Below, in pieces: positions 1 through 11,752 of a DNA stretch of 64,000 bases. This DNA is from Actinostola sp. cb2023 (taxonomy: Eukaryota; Cnidaria; Anthozoa; Actiniaria; Actinostolidae): the NCBI GenBank assembly GCA_033675265.1, contig JAUJYZ010000928.1, positions 62,001 to 126,000 of the forward strand. Direction: 5' to 3'. The notes beneath the pieces were generated by a model. The model worked only from the letters and a program-made list of their open reading frames with translations. It was not told where the DNA came from and ran no database searches. The first letter of the stretch is position 1. Every line of letters starts with the position of its first letter. A program made the translations under genes and the position numbers.

Positions 1-120
1 TGAACTAATTAATTCAATTTAAAATGTTTGATTATTTATTAAAAACATGTCAGGCAACCATTTGTTTTGCCAGTGTGATGGTTTGTAAAATGCTACTTTG
101 ATATAGCTACCTCAGATATA

Positions 121-1651
121 GCCCTGACAAGGTGCATAAGCCCTGACAGCCCTGACAACCCTGACAAGGTGTATAAGCCCTGACAGCCCTGACAAGGTCT
201 AAAAGCCCTGACAGCCCTGACAACCCTGACAAGGTCTAAAAGCCCTGACAACCCTGACAAGGTGAATAAGCCCTGACAGTCCTGACAACCCTGACAAGGT
301 GAATAAGCCCTGACAGTCCTGACAAGGTCTAAAAGCCCTGACAGCCCTGACAACCCTGACAAGGTCTAAAAGCCCTGACAGCCCTGACAACCCTGACAAG
401 GTCTAAAAGCCCTGACAGCCCTGACAACCCTGACAAGGTGAATAAACCCTGACAGTCCTGACAACCCTGACAAGGTGAATAAGCCCTGACAGTCCTGACA
501 AGGTCTAAAAGCCCTGACAGCCCTGACAACCCTGACAAGGTGAATAAGCCCTGACAGTCCTGACAACCCTGACAAGGTGAATAAGCCCTGACAGTCCTGA
601 CAAGGTCTAAAAGCCCTGACAGCCCTGACAACCCTGACAAGGTGAATAAGCCCTGACAGCCCTGACAGCCCTGACAAGGTCTAAAAGCCCTGACAACCCT
701 GACAGGGTGCATAAGCCCTGACAATCCTGACAGGGTGCATAAACCCTGACAACCCTGACAAGGTCTAAAAGCCCTGACAACCCTGACAGGGTGCATAAGC
801 CCTGACAATCCTGACAGGGTGCATAAGCCCTGACAATCCTGACAGGGTGCATAAACCCTGACAACCCTGACAAGGTCTAAAAGCCCTGACAATCCTGACA
901 GGGTGCATAAGCCCTGACAATCCTGACAGGGTGCATAAGCCCTGACAGCCCTGACAAGGTCTAAAAGCCCTGACAACCCTGACAATGTCTAAAAGCCCTG
1001 ACAGCCCTGACAGGGTGCATAAGCCCTGACAATCCTGACAACCCTGACAAGGTGAATAAGCCCTGACAGTCCTGACAAGGTCTAAGAGCCCTGACAGCCC
1101 TGACAAGGTGAATAAGCCCTGACAGTCCTGACAAGGTCTAAAAGCCCTGACAGCCCTGACAACCCTGACAAGGTGAATAAGCCCTGACAGTCCTGACAAC
1201 CCTGACAAGGTGAATAAGCCCTGACAGTCCTGACAAGGTCTAAAAGCCCTGACAGCCCTGACAACCCTGACAAGGTGAATAAGCCCTGACAGCCCTGACA
1301 GCCCTGACAAGGTCTAAAAGCCCTGACAACCCTGACAAGGTCTAAAAGCCCTGACAATCCTGACAGGGTGCATAAGCCCTGACAATCCTGACAGGGTGCA
1401 TAAGCCCTGACAATCCTGACAGGGTGCATAAACCCTGACAACCCTGACAAGGTCTAAAAGCCCTGACAACCCTGACAAGGTCTAAAAGCCCTGACAAGGT
1501 CTAAAAGCCCTGACAGCCCTGACAGCCCTGACAGGGTGCATAAGCCCTGACAGCCCTGACAACCCTGACAAGGTCTAAAAGCCCTGACAGCCCTGACAGC
1601 CCTGACAGGGTGCATAAGCCCTGACAGCCCTGACAACCCTGACAAGGTCTA
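121..1651. repeat. Minisatellite, CCCTGACA-based, hierarchical
   Basis: About 1.5 kb is built from the short unit CCCTGACAGC or CCCTGACAAC. Every two to four units it is punctuated by one of three spacers: AAGGTGAATAAG, AAGGTCTAAAAG or GGGTGCATAAG. The spacers are not randomly mixed: the GTGCAT type clusters at 700-940, 1360-1430 and 1530-1620. On the minus strand long stop-free frames arise (SGLSGL.DLVR), but these come from base composition and are not genes. Confidence 0.95.
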
Positions 1652-1826
1652 CCAAACCTGAAACTCCTCTATAAAATATTTAATAAATATTGTTAAATTG
1701 AGTCCTGATATAGGCTGATATTCCACATTTATTTAAAAACGAAATAGAGACTAAGAATTAATTTTGAATGTTTCAAGAGCTCAACATATGGAGGGAATAG
1801 TCATTTTCTATATATGAAAGCTTTAT

Positions 1827-1948
1827 ATACCGTAGAATCCCGTTTATAAGCCACCCCCGATTATAATCCTCCCCGATTATAAGCCCACCACAAAAAACCC
1901 TTACAAAGTTATGTATGCCCAGGGCTTATAACCGGGATTCTACGGTAT
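1827..1948. mobile_element. MITE, TIR ATACCGTAGAATCCCG
   Basis: The left end reads ATACCGTAGAATCCCG and the right end is its reverse complement with one extra G, giving a 122-bp foldback element. The interior repeats TTATAAGCC-type words on both sides. No protein is encoded. A DNA-transposon-derived MITE is the simplest reading. Confidence 0.8.
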
Positions 1949-3478
1949 TCTCCTTTGCTTGTATGCTTGTATGCAAACTTTGATTTAGCAGTTGCAGTTA
2001 CTCATGAAAGGCGACGAGAAATCATTTAAAACCGACAGTTTTTGTCACCTTCTCTCAAACATATCCTCTCATTCGCCATCGGATCAAGTTATGCATAAAA
2101 TTAAATGAAGTCCGAAAAAAAACTTGTTTTCCTAAGGCGTCCGTCTGAAAAAACGCGGGGAATTCTAATATAAAAGCTCCGACACGCGAATTTATCAGTC
2201 ACATTTAGATTGCCAGAAGAACGTTAACTGGACACTAAATATATCATTGCGTTTCATTTCTTGTACAAAAAAAAGGGAACTTATCCTTGATATTCGCCTT
2301 TTACGCACAGTGATATTCGTGATCGATTCTTTCCTACTATACTCCAGCTCATCCTCCAGCTAGTACTTCAGTTGTTCGAGCTAACGTAAGCGGATAACAA
2401 GGTATGTATTCACTTGAAATATTGCAGTAATGTTGGAGTTTATTGTATTGTAGTTATCAGGATATATAATGAAGATGACCGTTTTATTACCGTTACGGTG
2501 CGTAGCATATCGATGTATCATTTTCCTCGACGTACATAAATTTCATTTATTAGGATGATCCCCTCTTCTGTCGAGTTCTCCCGCCAAAATAGAATCCACC
2601 CGTTGAACGAATTTGTTGTCATTTAGTGCTCAAAACAAAGCCGTTATGTTCTTATATGTACGTACGATGATGAATTAGTGCATACTAGTATGAATTGGCG
2701 GTGTTTAACCTTTTTAAGGGCGCGGCGTTATTTCCCGCCAAAACATGGAATACCCGATGGCCATATCATATCATGAAACAGCTATATTTTGAAAATATAT
2801 TGCAGTTGTAACATCTAGCCATCTTACCCTTTTATAAATTTAAGGACTAGCCATTTTTGTTTTGTTAAAATTGAACCTTTTTCATGACGTACGGTGAAAC
2901 TCCAATCCCGCGCAAATGGAATCCCTTCAAGAATGGGATACCGACCGAGGAATTGGACTAAATTATTAAAACTCGATTGTTTCATGTACCCGAACATACT
3001 TTATCTTAGTTTTGTACATTTATTTCTCAACGTTCCTTATGCAGAATGTTCGAATTCCGATTCAACTCATTCAACTAGTCGTGCAAATACGGAATCTGCT
3101 CCTCAAATCTGATTTTTAGTGAATAATCCGTTGAATAATCCACCTAGCTTGCCATAAAAATGATACTTTAAAAACATGTCAATATGCCTGTGAAAGTTTT
3201 TTCCTTAAATTCTAATACTGTACAGAAATATCACCACTATGATGAGAAATCAAGGCCGCGTGTTTGAAATCGATATGTTGAAATCTACAAGTTCCTATGT
3301 ATGTTTCAAAACAAGATTTTACAATAACCTAGCGTAATCTCGCAATCTGATTGGCTCTCAGCCATTGTCAATAAGAGGACAGACACAGCTCGCGCACGGA
3401 TCCAGCGCGCGCTTGAAACGGTTTTTCTTTCAAACGGCTTTAATTGGATGTTTTTTTGACTTTGTTATTGTAAAAAAG

Positions 3479-3604
3479 AAATCGCAAGCGGTTTTCCATT
3501 GTCTGTACTCTCGCTACGCTCGTGGTTCTACTTGAGTTTTGAACATTTTGTGACGTCAAATCCATTGTCAATAAGAGTAGACAATGGAAAACCGCTTGCG
3601 ATTT
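3479..3604. mobile_element. Inverted-repeat element (MITE)
   Basis: The left arm AAATCGCAAGCGGTTTTCCA continues to about 3507. The right arm, ending at 3604, is its near-perfect complement. Arms of about 30 bp flank a core of about 70 bp that contains TGACGTCA-like sequence. Confidence 0.75.
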
Positions 3605-4034
3605 GTTAATTGCAATTAAATTTCGAAAAACAAATTGAATCTCATTAAACCCAGTTCTGAGCGTAATAATTAATTAGTTCCATGCTCTCACAAATTAAGT
3701 ATCCTTGCTTCTAATATTCAGGTTTTTTAATTTTAACTGTTCAAGTTCGGCCGTCGAACATGCGTATACTATTGTAAACACTACGTCCGTAAAAGTGTTG
3801 ACATATATAGGGCAGGAATCCCAGATTTGTGTCAATTTACCTTTCAACTATTTTATTTATCTTTACTTGTTTCCACTTTAGTATTTCAGAATGTTAATTC
3901 AAAATACTTACAAATAAATAAATAAAAAAGCATTGAAATATATTTATTGCAAAACATGCGATACTTGTATTTTATTTAAAATTTAATATAAAGCAAGTGT
4001 TTTGGGTTGAATTGCTATTAATTTTCATTCTAGC

Positions 4035-7000
4035 ATGCCACAAAAGATCATCCAACAGAATGGGCTAATAGGCTACCTCTCAGGAGAGAAGTTTACTCCA
4101 AAGTCTTCCTTCTGCATAAAATTATTGAGACATGTAGTGACAGTGGGAGGGTCAAGTGGCTTCATCATTGAAGTAAAGAGGTCTTTTGATAATGTGTTAC
4201 GGTAGGTACATGTAACTGTGTAATATGATTGACAATATGGTAACTAATTGTGTAATATGATTGACAATGTGTTACGGTAATATGACACCATTCAAAAATG
4301 AAAAAAAAAAATCAATACATAACCAAAAATGTTTTCATAAATTTCTACTTATTTTTCATTATTTCATACATTTCCTTTAGTCAATGTTTCGTATCCGATG
4401 ACAGCCTTCAATCCAAAAAGGACTTCATCAAAGAGATAAACCGAAACACAGGACTTGGAAACTTGACATTACTGATAAAAGAATCAGAATACCTACAGTT
4501 CCTTCAAGAAATAATTGAAATATACTACAGGTACTAAATAAATGAAAAGTACAAAACAAAATTAATGAAGCCACTTCAATGATGATATCAATTAATAATT
4601 TTATTTGACAGTGAATGCTTATTATTTATCTCCATTAGGAACTGCTTAATTGAGGGGAGAGAGACAGACATAATAGCTGCAAACAGAGTTGGTAAAATTG
4701 AGGGGAAAAATGTTTGGGTATTATCAGCAAGTTGCCAGCTAAATGAAGATGGCCAGTTGATACCAAAAGAGGATCAGGAAATTGAATGGATTTCCCACTT
4801 GTACAAACCCAAGCGTGGTGGGCAAGACCCTGTGTGGTGTGACATTGCCAAGCCTGTACACGAGTGTGCCATAAGCCTTCCATTAAGTGGGGATGGATTA
4901 GCTAATCTGGTAACTGCAATGCGTAATGCATTTGGTGGAAACTGGCTTTCGTCAGTATTTCTGCTTGGTGAGTGAAATTGCAGTTATAAATACAAGTATA
5001 ATCTTTATGTATAGTAGTGCACAAAAGCCTGGTATTCACTATGGCACAAGTGTAAGCTGGTAAGCACAACAACAAGTATTGCACACACCTGGGATGCAGT
5101 AAGAAAATATGTTTTCATGCTTAAATGTTTGTGCCAGAAAAAGCAGCCCTGAAAATGTTTTAACTGCAAACTGATTCTTTGTCTAACCCTTTTTTTTATC
5201 TCCAGGTCAAGGAATGATAGGTGTGAATTACGAAACTTGCCTCAGAATAAAAGGGATGGTGCCAGTTACAATTGCGATAGGTGATAGAAATCTTGGCAAG
5301 TCCCGTGCAGCAAAATGCATGCTGGCTGTTACAGGAAGAAGCCCAGTTTTCTTTAGAAGAATCACTGATGCCATGCAGACAAGGGTATTGGATGAATGTA
5401 CCATACCATTTGTCTTGGATGATGCTGGACGTACCACAGACGAGAAGAAAAAACTAACCGACCTACTTCTTGATATCTTCAATGGTGGGGGTATAGCCAA
5501 CTGTCAGCGAATGAGCAAAAGTACAACATCACCGATCATCACCATGAACGACTGGGTATTGGCAGATTTAAACTCTGACAAAGCGTAAGTTTTTTATTTA
5601 GTATTTTATGAAATACATTCAAAAATCTCTGTGATCTGATTGGCTGTTACAAATGTATGTGTGTTTGCATTCTAACAGCAACAACTAGCCAGCCACAAAT
5701 TAGTACTTCTAAAAGTGCCTGTCAATCAATGCAACATATACAGTCAATGTCATTAAGGTTGTCTCCACCTTGGAATGGTACATTTGCACGTTTACACATT
5801 CACAAAATATTAGTTTTGTGCACGTGGAACACAAAGTCAATACGATTACCGAAATGGTAGCCGGACAAATGCAAACTTGTACTTCTCTAGAAGTGTGCAA
5901 ATGTGCTTTTCCGAGGTGGACAACGTTAACCTTCATGACGTTGATTGAATAAAGTAAGTATATCATGCTACTTCTATTGCAGGGTTATTTCAAGAGCTGT
6001 TATCATACCGTTCCTAAAAGTTGAGCGAAATCCTGTGGCAGATCAGACACTATATGAGAAGGCCCTCGATGATTCAATGAAAGATGCCTCTCGATCAGTG
6101 GGTGAAATCGTCAAATTTGGCAAGCATCTTACAAATAGCCAAACGTACTTTGATGAAGATCTGATGCCATTCCTACAAGAGATACTCACTGATGACAGAC
6201 TCTTGAATGTATACAGCCTGTCATTATTTGCAGCAGAAAAGGTAAATATTTAACATCAATTTAATTGATCATGCCCTTCAACGTTTCAAAGTCATAATAA
6301 TTTTAACTAAATTGAGCTAATATATGAAAGCACTCAATGACGATATTACCATTTTAAGTAGATTGAAGCAAGAATATAAATGGTGTAGCTAATAGTTCAT
6401 TTTCATTACTTAAGGTACTTGATGCTGCTGGATTTGCCAATGAAAAAGGAGCACTGCGACAGTATTTTAGGAACGTGGTATACCAATTTGGAATAAAGCC
6501 ATTCCAACTGGAAGATGATGAAGATGACACAGCACATCATCACCTTGCCTTTCTTGATGAACTTGTTACAGCTATCAATGGTTGGCCTTCTGTTAAGGTA
6601 CATGTATGACATGTACATTCCATGCATTGGAATACACAGTGGCATGTTGTAAAAAATAGTATAAGCTTGTCATTTATTCAAGCTTATGAAGTGTTAAGTT
6701 GTTGCTTATGGTGTACACAATTAATATATGTTGCTATTAGAACTGTTGATATATTATATTTATATCATTTTAAAATTTATATGTTATGTTAATGAGTTAA
6801 TATTGATCTTAATATTTATACATTTAGGTTAATTAGTGTCCCCAATTAGTGGTCTATAACTGCTATCAGATTTGACACTGAAAAAAGTTTATATTCGATT
6901 ATATTAGAAATACCATGTTGTAATCATTTTTTAGGTTAAGACCATTCTGATTTCAAAATCCTCATGGAGGGACAAAAAAGAAAGTGTGCCAGCCATTGCC

Positions 7001-9332
7001 CTCCGCCTCAAAGAATGCCTCGTGGTTCTTGAAAAGAATGGCATTCCTCACCCCCCAGAAAATCTGTTAAGGAAAACTATTAGGCAGAATTGCTTAGGTG
7101 CTACCAACAACACATCGCAATGGTTTAACAAGAAGGGACTAGTACTGTTGGAGAGCCAACACATGACGTCCAGAAAGGACAAAGAGCAAAAGGTGTGCAT
7201 ATACATCCGGCGTTCCGTTCTACAAGAAGATCTTCTTCAAAAATTAGACAAAGGTATGCTTACAGTATATACAATGTAGCTATAGAATTATATCTACAAT
7301 ACCTAAAAAGTTGGGAGAATTATATCAGCATCTATTCAGTATACCTCAGTCAAGCAATGTTTGAATCTGATTTTTATACCAGCTTGGAGGAAATTTTCAA
7401 ACAATGTCCATTTCACCTGAATCGGTGTTACTTTAGCAACAATTTATAAACAAACTTTGCAAATCAGTTTTTCTAAATATCTTATTGATTTTTGAAAAAT
7501 ATACAAATGAGATTCACTGGGCTGAGGTAAGACTATCAATAAGCTGATTAAACAAGGGAAGTGCATAAATCAATGGAACCGACATGCAAATTAACCAGTG
7601 ATCAATAATATTATTGCTTGTTACTTCAGCTTGTGGAGAAGAGCCATGTAGTGAGACAACAGGTGAAAACGAACTGCCTAGCGTGACAACTGTGATCGAA
7701 GAACTACCCAATTGCAACGTGACAACAGGTGAAAACGAACTACCCAGCGTGACAACAGGTGAAAACGAACTACCCAGTGTGACAACTGTGATCGAAGAAC
7801 TGCCTAGCGTGACATCTGTGATAGAAGAACTACCCAGCGTGACAACAGGTGAAAACGAACTACCCAGTGTGACAACAGGTGAAAACGAACTACCCAGCGT
7901 GACAACTGTGATGGAAGAACTACCCAGCGTGACAACTGTGATGGAAGAACTACCCAGCGTGACTACAGGTGAAAACGAACTACCCAGTGTGACAACAGGT
8001 GAAAACGAACTACCCAGTGTGACAACAGGTGAAAACGAACTACCCAGCGTGACAACTGTGATGGAAGAACTACCCAGCGTGACTACAGGTGAAAACGAAC
8101 TACCCTGCGTGACAACTGTGATCGAAGAACTGCCTAGTGTGACAACTGTGATAGAAGAACTACCCAGTGTGACAACTGTGATCGAAGAACTGCCTAGCGT
8201 GACAACAGGTGAAAACGAACTACCCAGCGTGACAACTGTGATGGAAGAACTACCCAGCGTGACAACTGTGATGGAAGAACTACCCAGCGTGACAACAGGT
8301 GAAAACGAACTACCCAGCGTGACAACTGTGATGGAAGAACTACCCAGCGTGACAACAGGTGAAAACGAACTGCCTAGCGTGACAACCTGTGATTGATGAA
8401 CTGCCTTTCATTACATTTAGTACACCAATCCATCGGGTTCACTACAATTTGAATGAAAGTGGATTCTTTGAAGAATGTACATTTTAATTGATACTGTAAC
8501 TATACACTGTTGAAAGCACACATGCATAAGTTGAACATTGTTTTTGTTTTTTGATGAATATATAATTCATAGAGAATTAGCTGTCAGTGATCGATTAACT
8601 GAATGGTAATATGTTGTTTATAGCTTCAGAAAATGTGCTTTTCCAATTGACTACGGAGCCATCCTGTCACCATGTCAATGTGACAAAAACAGTGGCAAGA
8701 GAACAGAAAAGACTAAGTAGTTGTATTAAAGATGCCGGACCACCTAATAAGAAGAAAAAGGTGGAAAGAAAAGGTAATTAGTTACAACTGTATAGTTAAA
8801 AAAGTATCAAAGCAGGGTAAAGATAAAAATATTTACACATGTACTAGAGTTGTTTTTGTACGAGTAGGAAGTAGCTACGGTAAAGTTATTGCCGTACGGT
8901 AACGTGCCATCACCATGCCGTATCTGAGCATTTTGATTGGTTGTTCACTGAAATTGGTTGAATACAATGTCTTTGATTCCATACTGTAAACCGTGTAACT
9001 CTGTGCCATAGGTTTTCCACTCGTATGAAAATGACTCTAGTATGCCCAAAGAGTACCATATTGTTTTGTATGCTAACTAGATGTATGCTTCTTTTTCATT
9101 AGATGTTGAAAATGATGATAAAGTCAAGTGGGGAAAAGAACTTGTTGGAAGAGCAATTACACATGTTTATATTGTAAGAGGGAAAAGAAAATTATTTAAA
9201 GGAAATGTTATAGCATTTGATTCTGAAAAGAACAACATTCAAATTAGATATGAGGGATGCAGAGAAATCACAACTGACTGCCTTCGTGATTTCTACCAAG
9301 ACTTTGAAAATGGAGATCTTAAGTTGAAATAG
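4035..9332 (+). CDS. P-loop ATPase with 10-aa repeats and Tudor-like C-terminus
   Basis: I see ten exons: 4034-4201, 4381-4530, 4639-4967, 5206-5584, 5983-6241, 6415-6597, 6935-7253, 7630-about 8358, 8624-8773 and 9103-9332. Phases add up to about 964 aa, starting at the ATG at 4035 just after an acceptor. Exon 4 carries a Walker A-like GDRNLGKS and a Walker B-like IPFVLDDAG; a basic stretch and a predicted helical region follow. I infer an AAA+/SF3- or DUF927-like ATPase of the kind found in replication or transposon proteins, but the exact family is not certain. Exon 7 looks like a DNA-binding C-domain with conserved Trp and Arg. Exon 8 encodes 24 copies of a VTTGENELPS-type decamer. Exon 9 ends in a Lys-rich stretch (KKKKVERK), a likely nuclear signal. 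Exon 10 has a GRAITHVY...GNV...IRYEG pattern like Tudor/chromo-barrel folds and ends in GDLKLK. AATAAA lies at 9619. The gene is convergent with the KDZ gene. Its function is not known to me. Confidence 0.68.
7656..8390 (+). repeat. Exonic 30-bp minisatellite, 24 units
   Basis: The tandem 30-bp units come in two kinds, encoding TTGENELPSV (12 units) and TTV(I/M)EELPSV (12 units). Reading frame is kept throughout, apart from one unit that is 6 bp longer (LPNCNV). Every GENE-type unit contains CAG|GTGAAA, a plausible splice donor in phase 1, which is the phase required by the next exon at 8624. Near-identical copies suggest recent turnover. Confidence 0.92.
8846..9038. mobile_element. MITE, AGAGT-GTTTTCGTA-GAGTGG family
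   Basis: The left end AGAGTTGTTTTTGTACGAGT and the right end ACTCGTATGAAAATGACTCT form imperfect terminal inverted repeats. It lies in the intron before the last exon of the ATPase gene. Other copies are at 26912-27099 and 31896-32260, with fragments at about 14050 and 26700. Confidence 0.8.
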
Positions 9333-9710
9333 TAGAATTTCTCTGAAATAGTTTTCTACTTTATTTGTTAAAGGTGTCAGATGTAGGTCCTATATCTAAG
9401 GTTTCTGAAAATATTTAATATATTTGTTTAAAAAAATACTTAAATGTTCATTGCTAGAGTTAAGTATGAACTTTTAATTTGACTACAAAGTTACATAATT
9501 ATATATACATGTACATATAGTTGTACATATGTAGTAGATCATTAAAGTGTAATTAACTATCCAATGCACATTCATGTTAATTATGTAAGTCTTACATTTT
9601 ATAGTAATTTAATGATTGAATAAAAAAAACTTTGTAGAAGTAAAATCTTGTGTTGAATATCTCTCACTTGTTTGCTGCGCTCATTCGTAACTAGATATAT
9701 TAAGCTTAAT

Positions 9711-9857
9711 CAGGAGCCCATTAGTAGGGTATATATGTGTCACAGTGTATTAGATGATAAATCTATTTTTAGATCAGTAGTTTGTGCGAAAAAAACACCT
9801 CGACCAATCAGAGCAGGGTGACACATACCTATATTAGATCCTACTAATGGGCTCCTG
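9711..9857. mobile_element. MITE, TIR CAGGAGCCCATTAGTAGG, 7-bp TSD
   Basis: The left end is CAGGAGCCCATTAGTAGG and the right end CCTACTAATGGGCTCCTG. The immediate flanks on both sides read GCTTAAT, a 7-bp target-site duplication, so both ends are well fixed. The element is 147 bp and non-coding. Confidence 0.85.
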
Positions 9858-10042
9858 GCTTAATATTCTGTAATATGTAATCTGTTTTTAAAATATATAA
9901 GCTTAATTATTGATGAAACATTTTGTTTGTTTTAAAATAATTTTTACTTTACGATATGATATTTCCACATGCATGTGAAGATATAATATCAATTTTTCGA
10001 AGAGAAATATTGATGATACTTCATCGATATTTAATATACATA

Positions 10043-10214
10043 ACACCTGTTTTCAAAAACGTTGTCCATTTACAAAATAGTAAAAAGTAATTCATTAGAG
10101 AAACAATAAGCCAGCTAGAGTTCAGCTTGAGTGCATTTCTTTTGTTTCTCTAATTAATTCCTTTTTTGCTAATTTTGTATTTTGTAAATGAGCAACGTTT
10201 TTGAAAAGAGGTGT
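10043..10214. mobile_element. Inverted-repeat element
   Basis: The left arm starts ACACCTGTTTTCAAAAACGT and the right arm ends ACGTTTTTGAAAAGAGGTGT. Complementarity continues inward over ATTTACAAAATA. This is a 172-bp MITE-like element. Confidence 0.75.
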
Positions 10215-10344
10215 ATGAACTTTATCGTATCTGTTATCTTATCATTTAATATTACTTGCATGATATAAAGTTCCATAAAAATGAAATCCAATAGACCTCT
10301 TTAGCTTGTATGCAAATTGCCCATTTCAGATCATGTAAAGGTAC

Positions 10345-10488
10345 TCCCTTTGTCCAAGTGGTAGGTGATCGGCAGTCGGTTTTGAAAACAACCTCAAAAG
10401 GTATGCATAAACCTAAAAGGTATACACAGGAAATATTTTCGACCCTAAATTAAGGACCACCGATCACCCCTACCACTTGGACAAAGGA
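10345..10488. mobile_element. Inverted-repeat element
   Basis: The left arm TCCCTTTGTCCAAGTGGTAG, followed by GTGATCGG, matches the reverse complement of the right arm ending GACAAAGGA. The core contains two AAAAGGTAT-like words. Confidence 0.75.
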
Positions 10489-11700
10489 TAAAAGTCACCA
10501 AACACAGTAAATATTGTGATAAAAGCATCGATGGACATAATATCTGGAAACTGGCCAATTTGAAATCAAACGAACCTCAGCAGAGCAGATTTAAGCTTAG
10601 TTCAAATTTCTATTATTTTTTCTTCACGATTCTGCGATTCTGTTCCCCTCATAAATAAGCCGTTACGTCATAATGGTATAGGGCAATTAAAAGTCGTGAT
10701 CAGTGTGTTTATCATGTATAATATTATATAACTTAAGCTTAATGTTGTATTGCATGGCCATAGATATTTTATAATCTATTAATTTCTCGGTTAGTCGCAT
10801 ATAGAACGCAATCAGTCCATCGTACGCGTTGTCCATCTGATCGTATGATGGAAAACTGACATGTTTTCAGTTTTTTAATAAGACCCGGGAATAAGAGTAC
10901 ATATTTATAAACTTACCGAGCTGACTATCGTAAATCACAACCACAGTTCATAGCAAGCCAAATCTTCAGTTGCATCACACTTCTACATACCAAAGACAAA
11001 GTCCACGCATTTGTTCTTTCATTCAAGTAAAATAGATGGTCCTAGACCTAGATCGTCTATCGATGTACTCATGTACGTGCTTAGCCATTTTACTATAAAG
11101 TATTTTTCGGGCGTTGACAGTCAAAATGAAATGCACAAGCTTTCCCCACTGATAATTTTAAATTATCTGAGTTTCTTTCAGACTTGAAAACTTTGATTTT
11201 GAACTGTTTGGCATCTGAAGTGAAACCAAGCAGCAATGGTTGCTTGTCAAAATCGAACCAATCAAAACTGCAAGAGTTGATTACAGATTCAAAAATATAT
11301 TACATATTTACGCACACTGTGATTGGCTGAAATTTCGAATTGACGTCATCATAAACCACCATCTTTGCATGATGTGAATGTGATGCTAGTTGCATGACTT
11401 TTGGACTACAAAATTGCTTTTTTGAGGTACATTTTAAAAATGTCATATATGTTAATGTTCATGTGAGTGTTAACAAACCTTATCCTTTGAATTGTGTGGA
11501 TTTTCAACACGATTGAGATACCTTTAGGTGATGATTTTTGATGTTATAGTAAGATTGGAGAATCGAGTGTCGAGTCCAACTCCAACACAAAGTCTCGCCT
11601 TGACCATTCAATACCTCTAATAACATTATCTTTTTACACCGCTCAAAGGGAGAGTACTTTGTAATTAATTTTCATTTTAGTGATTTTGATTCTGTGTCTA

Positions 11701-11724
11701 AATAAAGTTCATTCATTCATTCAT
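11701..11724 (+). repeat. Retroposon-like 3' tail, AATAAAG(TTCA)n
   Basis: AATAAAG is followed at once by TTCATTCATTCATTCA. This is the 3' signature of many non-LTR retroposons and SINEs. The body upstream is not recognisable to me. Confidence 0.45.
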
Positions 11725-11752
11725 GTTTGAGTTCAACTTAAAATGCATTGTT

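Larger units (their letters stand above)
1652..4033. other. Non-coding stretch with MITEs and a possible 5' exon
   Basis: No coding exon was recognised. Near 2340-2402 the sequence ends in AACAAG followed by a strong donor GTATGT at 2403. It could be an untranslated first exon of the ATPase gene, whose first coding exon at 4034 begins right after an acceptor. Two inverted-repeat elements lie here (1827-1948 and 3479-3604). The rest is AT-rich and featureless to my reading. Confidence 0.45.
9333..11752. other. Convergent intergenic region with MITEs
   Basis: This region lies between the 3' ends of the ATPase gene and the KDZ gene. It contains three inverted-repeat elements (9711-9857, 10043-10214, 10345-10488), a solo end shared with the element at 37578 (about 10290-10335) and a plus-strand retroposon-like tail, AATAAAG followed by (TTCA)n, at 11701-11724. 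No coding exon was seen. Confidence 0.7.

Noticed and set aside
93..1645. Long minus-strand open frames (SGLSGLLDLVR) at the start
   Set aside because: They come from a stop-free tandem repeat present in several overlapping frames. No start context, domain or splice support.
121..1651. CRISPR array
   Set aside because: Units are too short, spacers are themselves repeated, and the genome is clearly eukaryotic.
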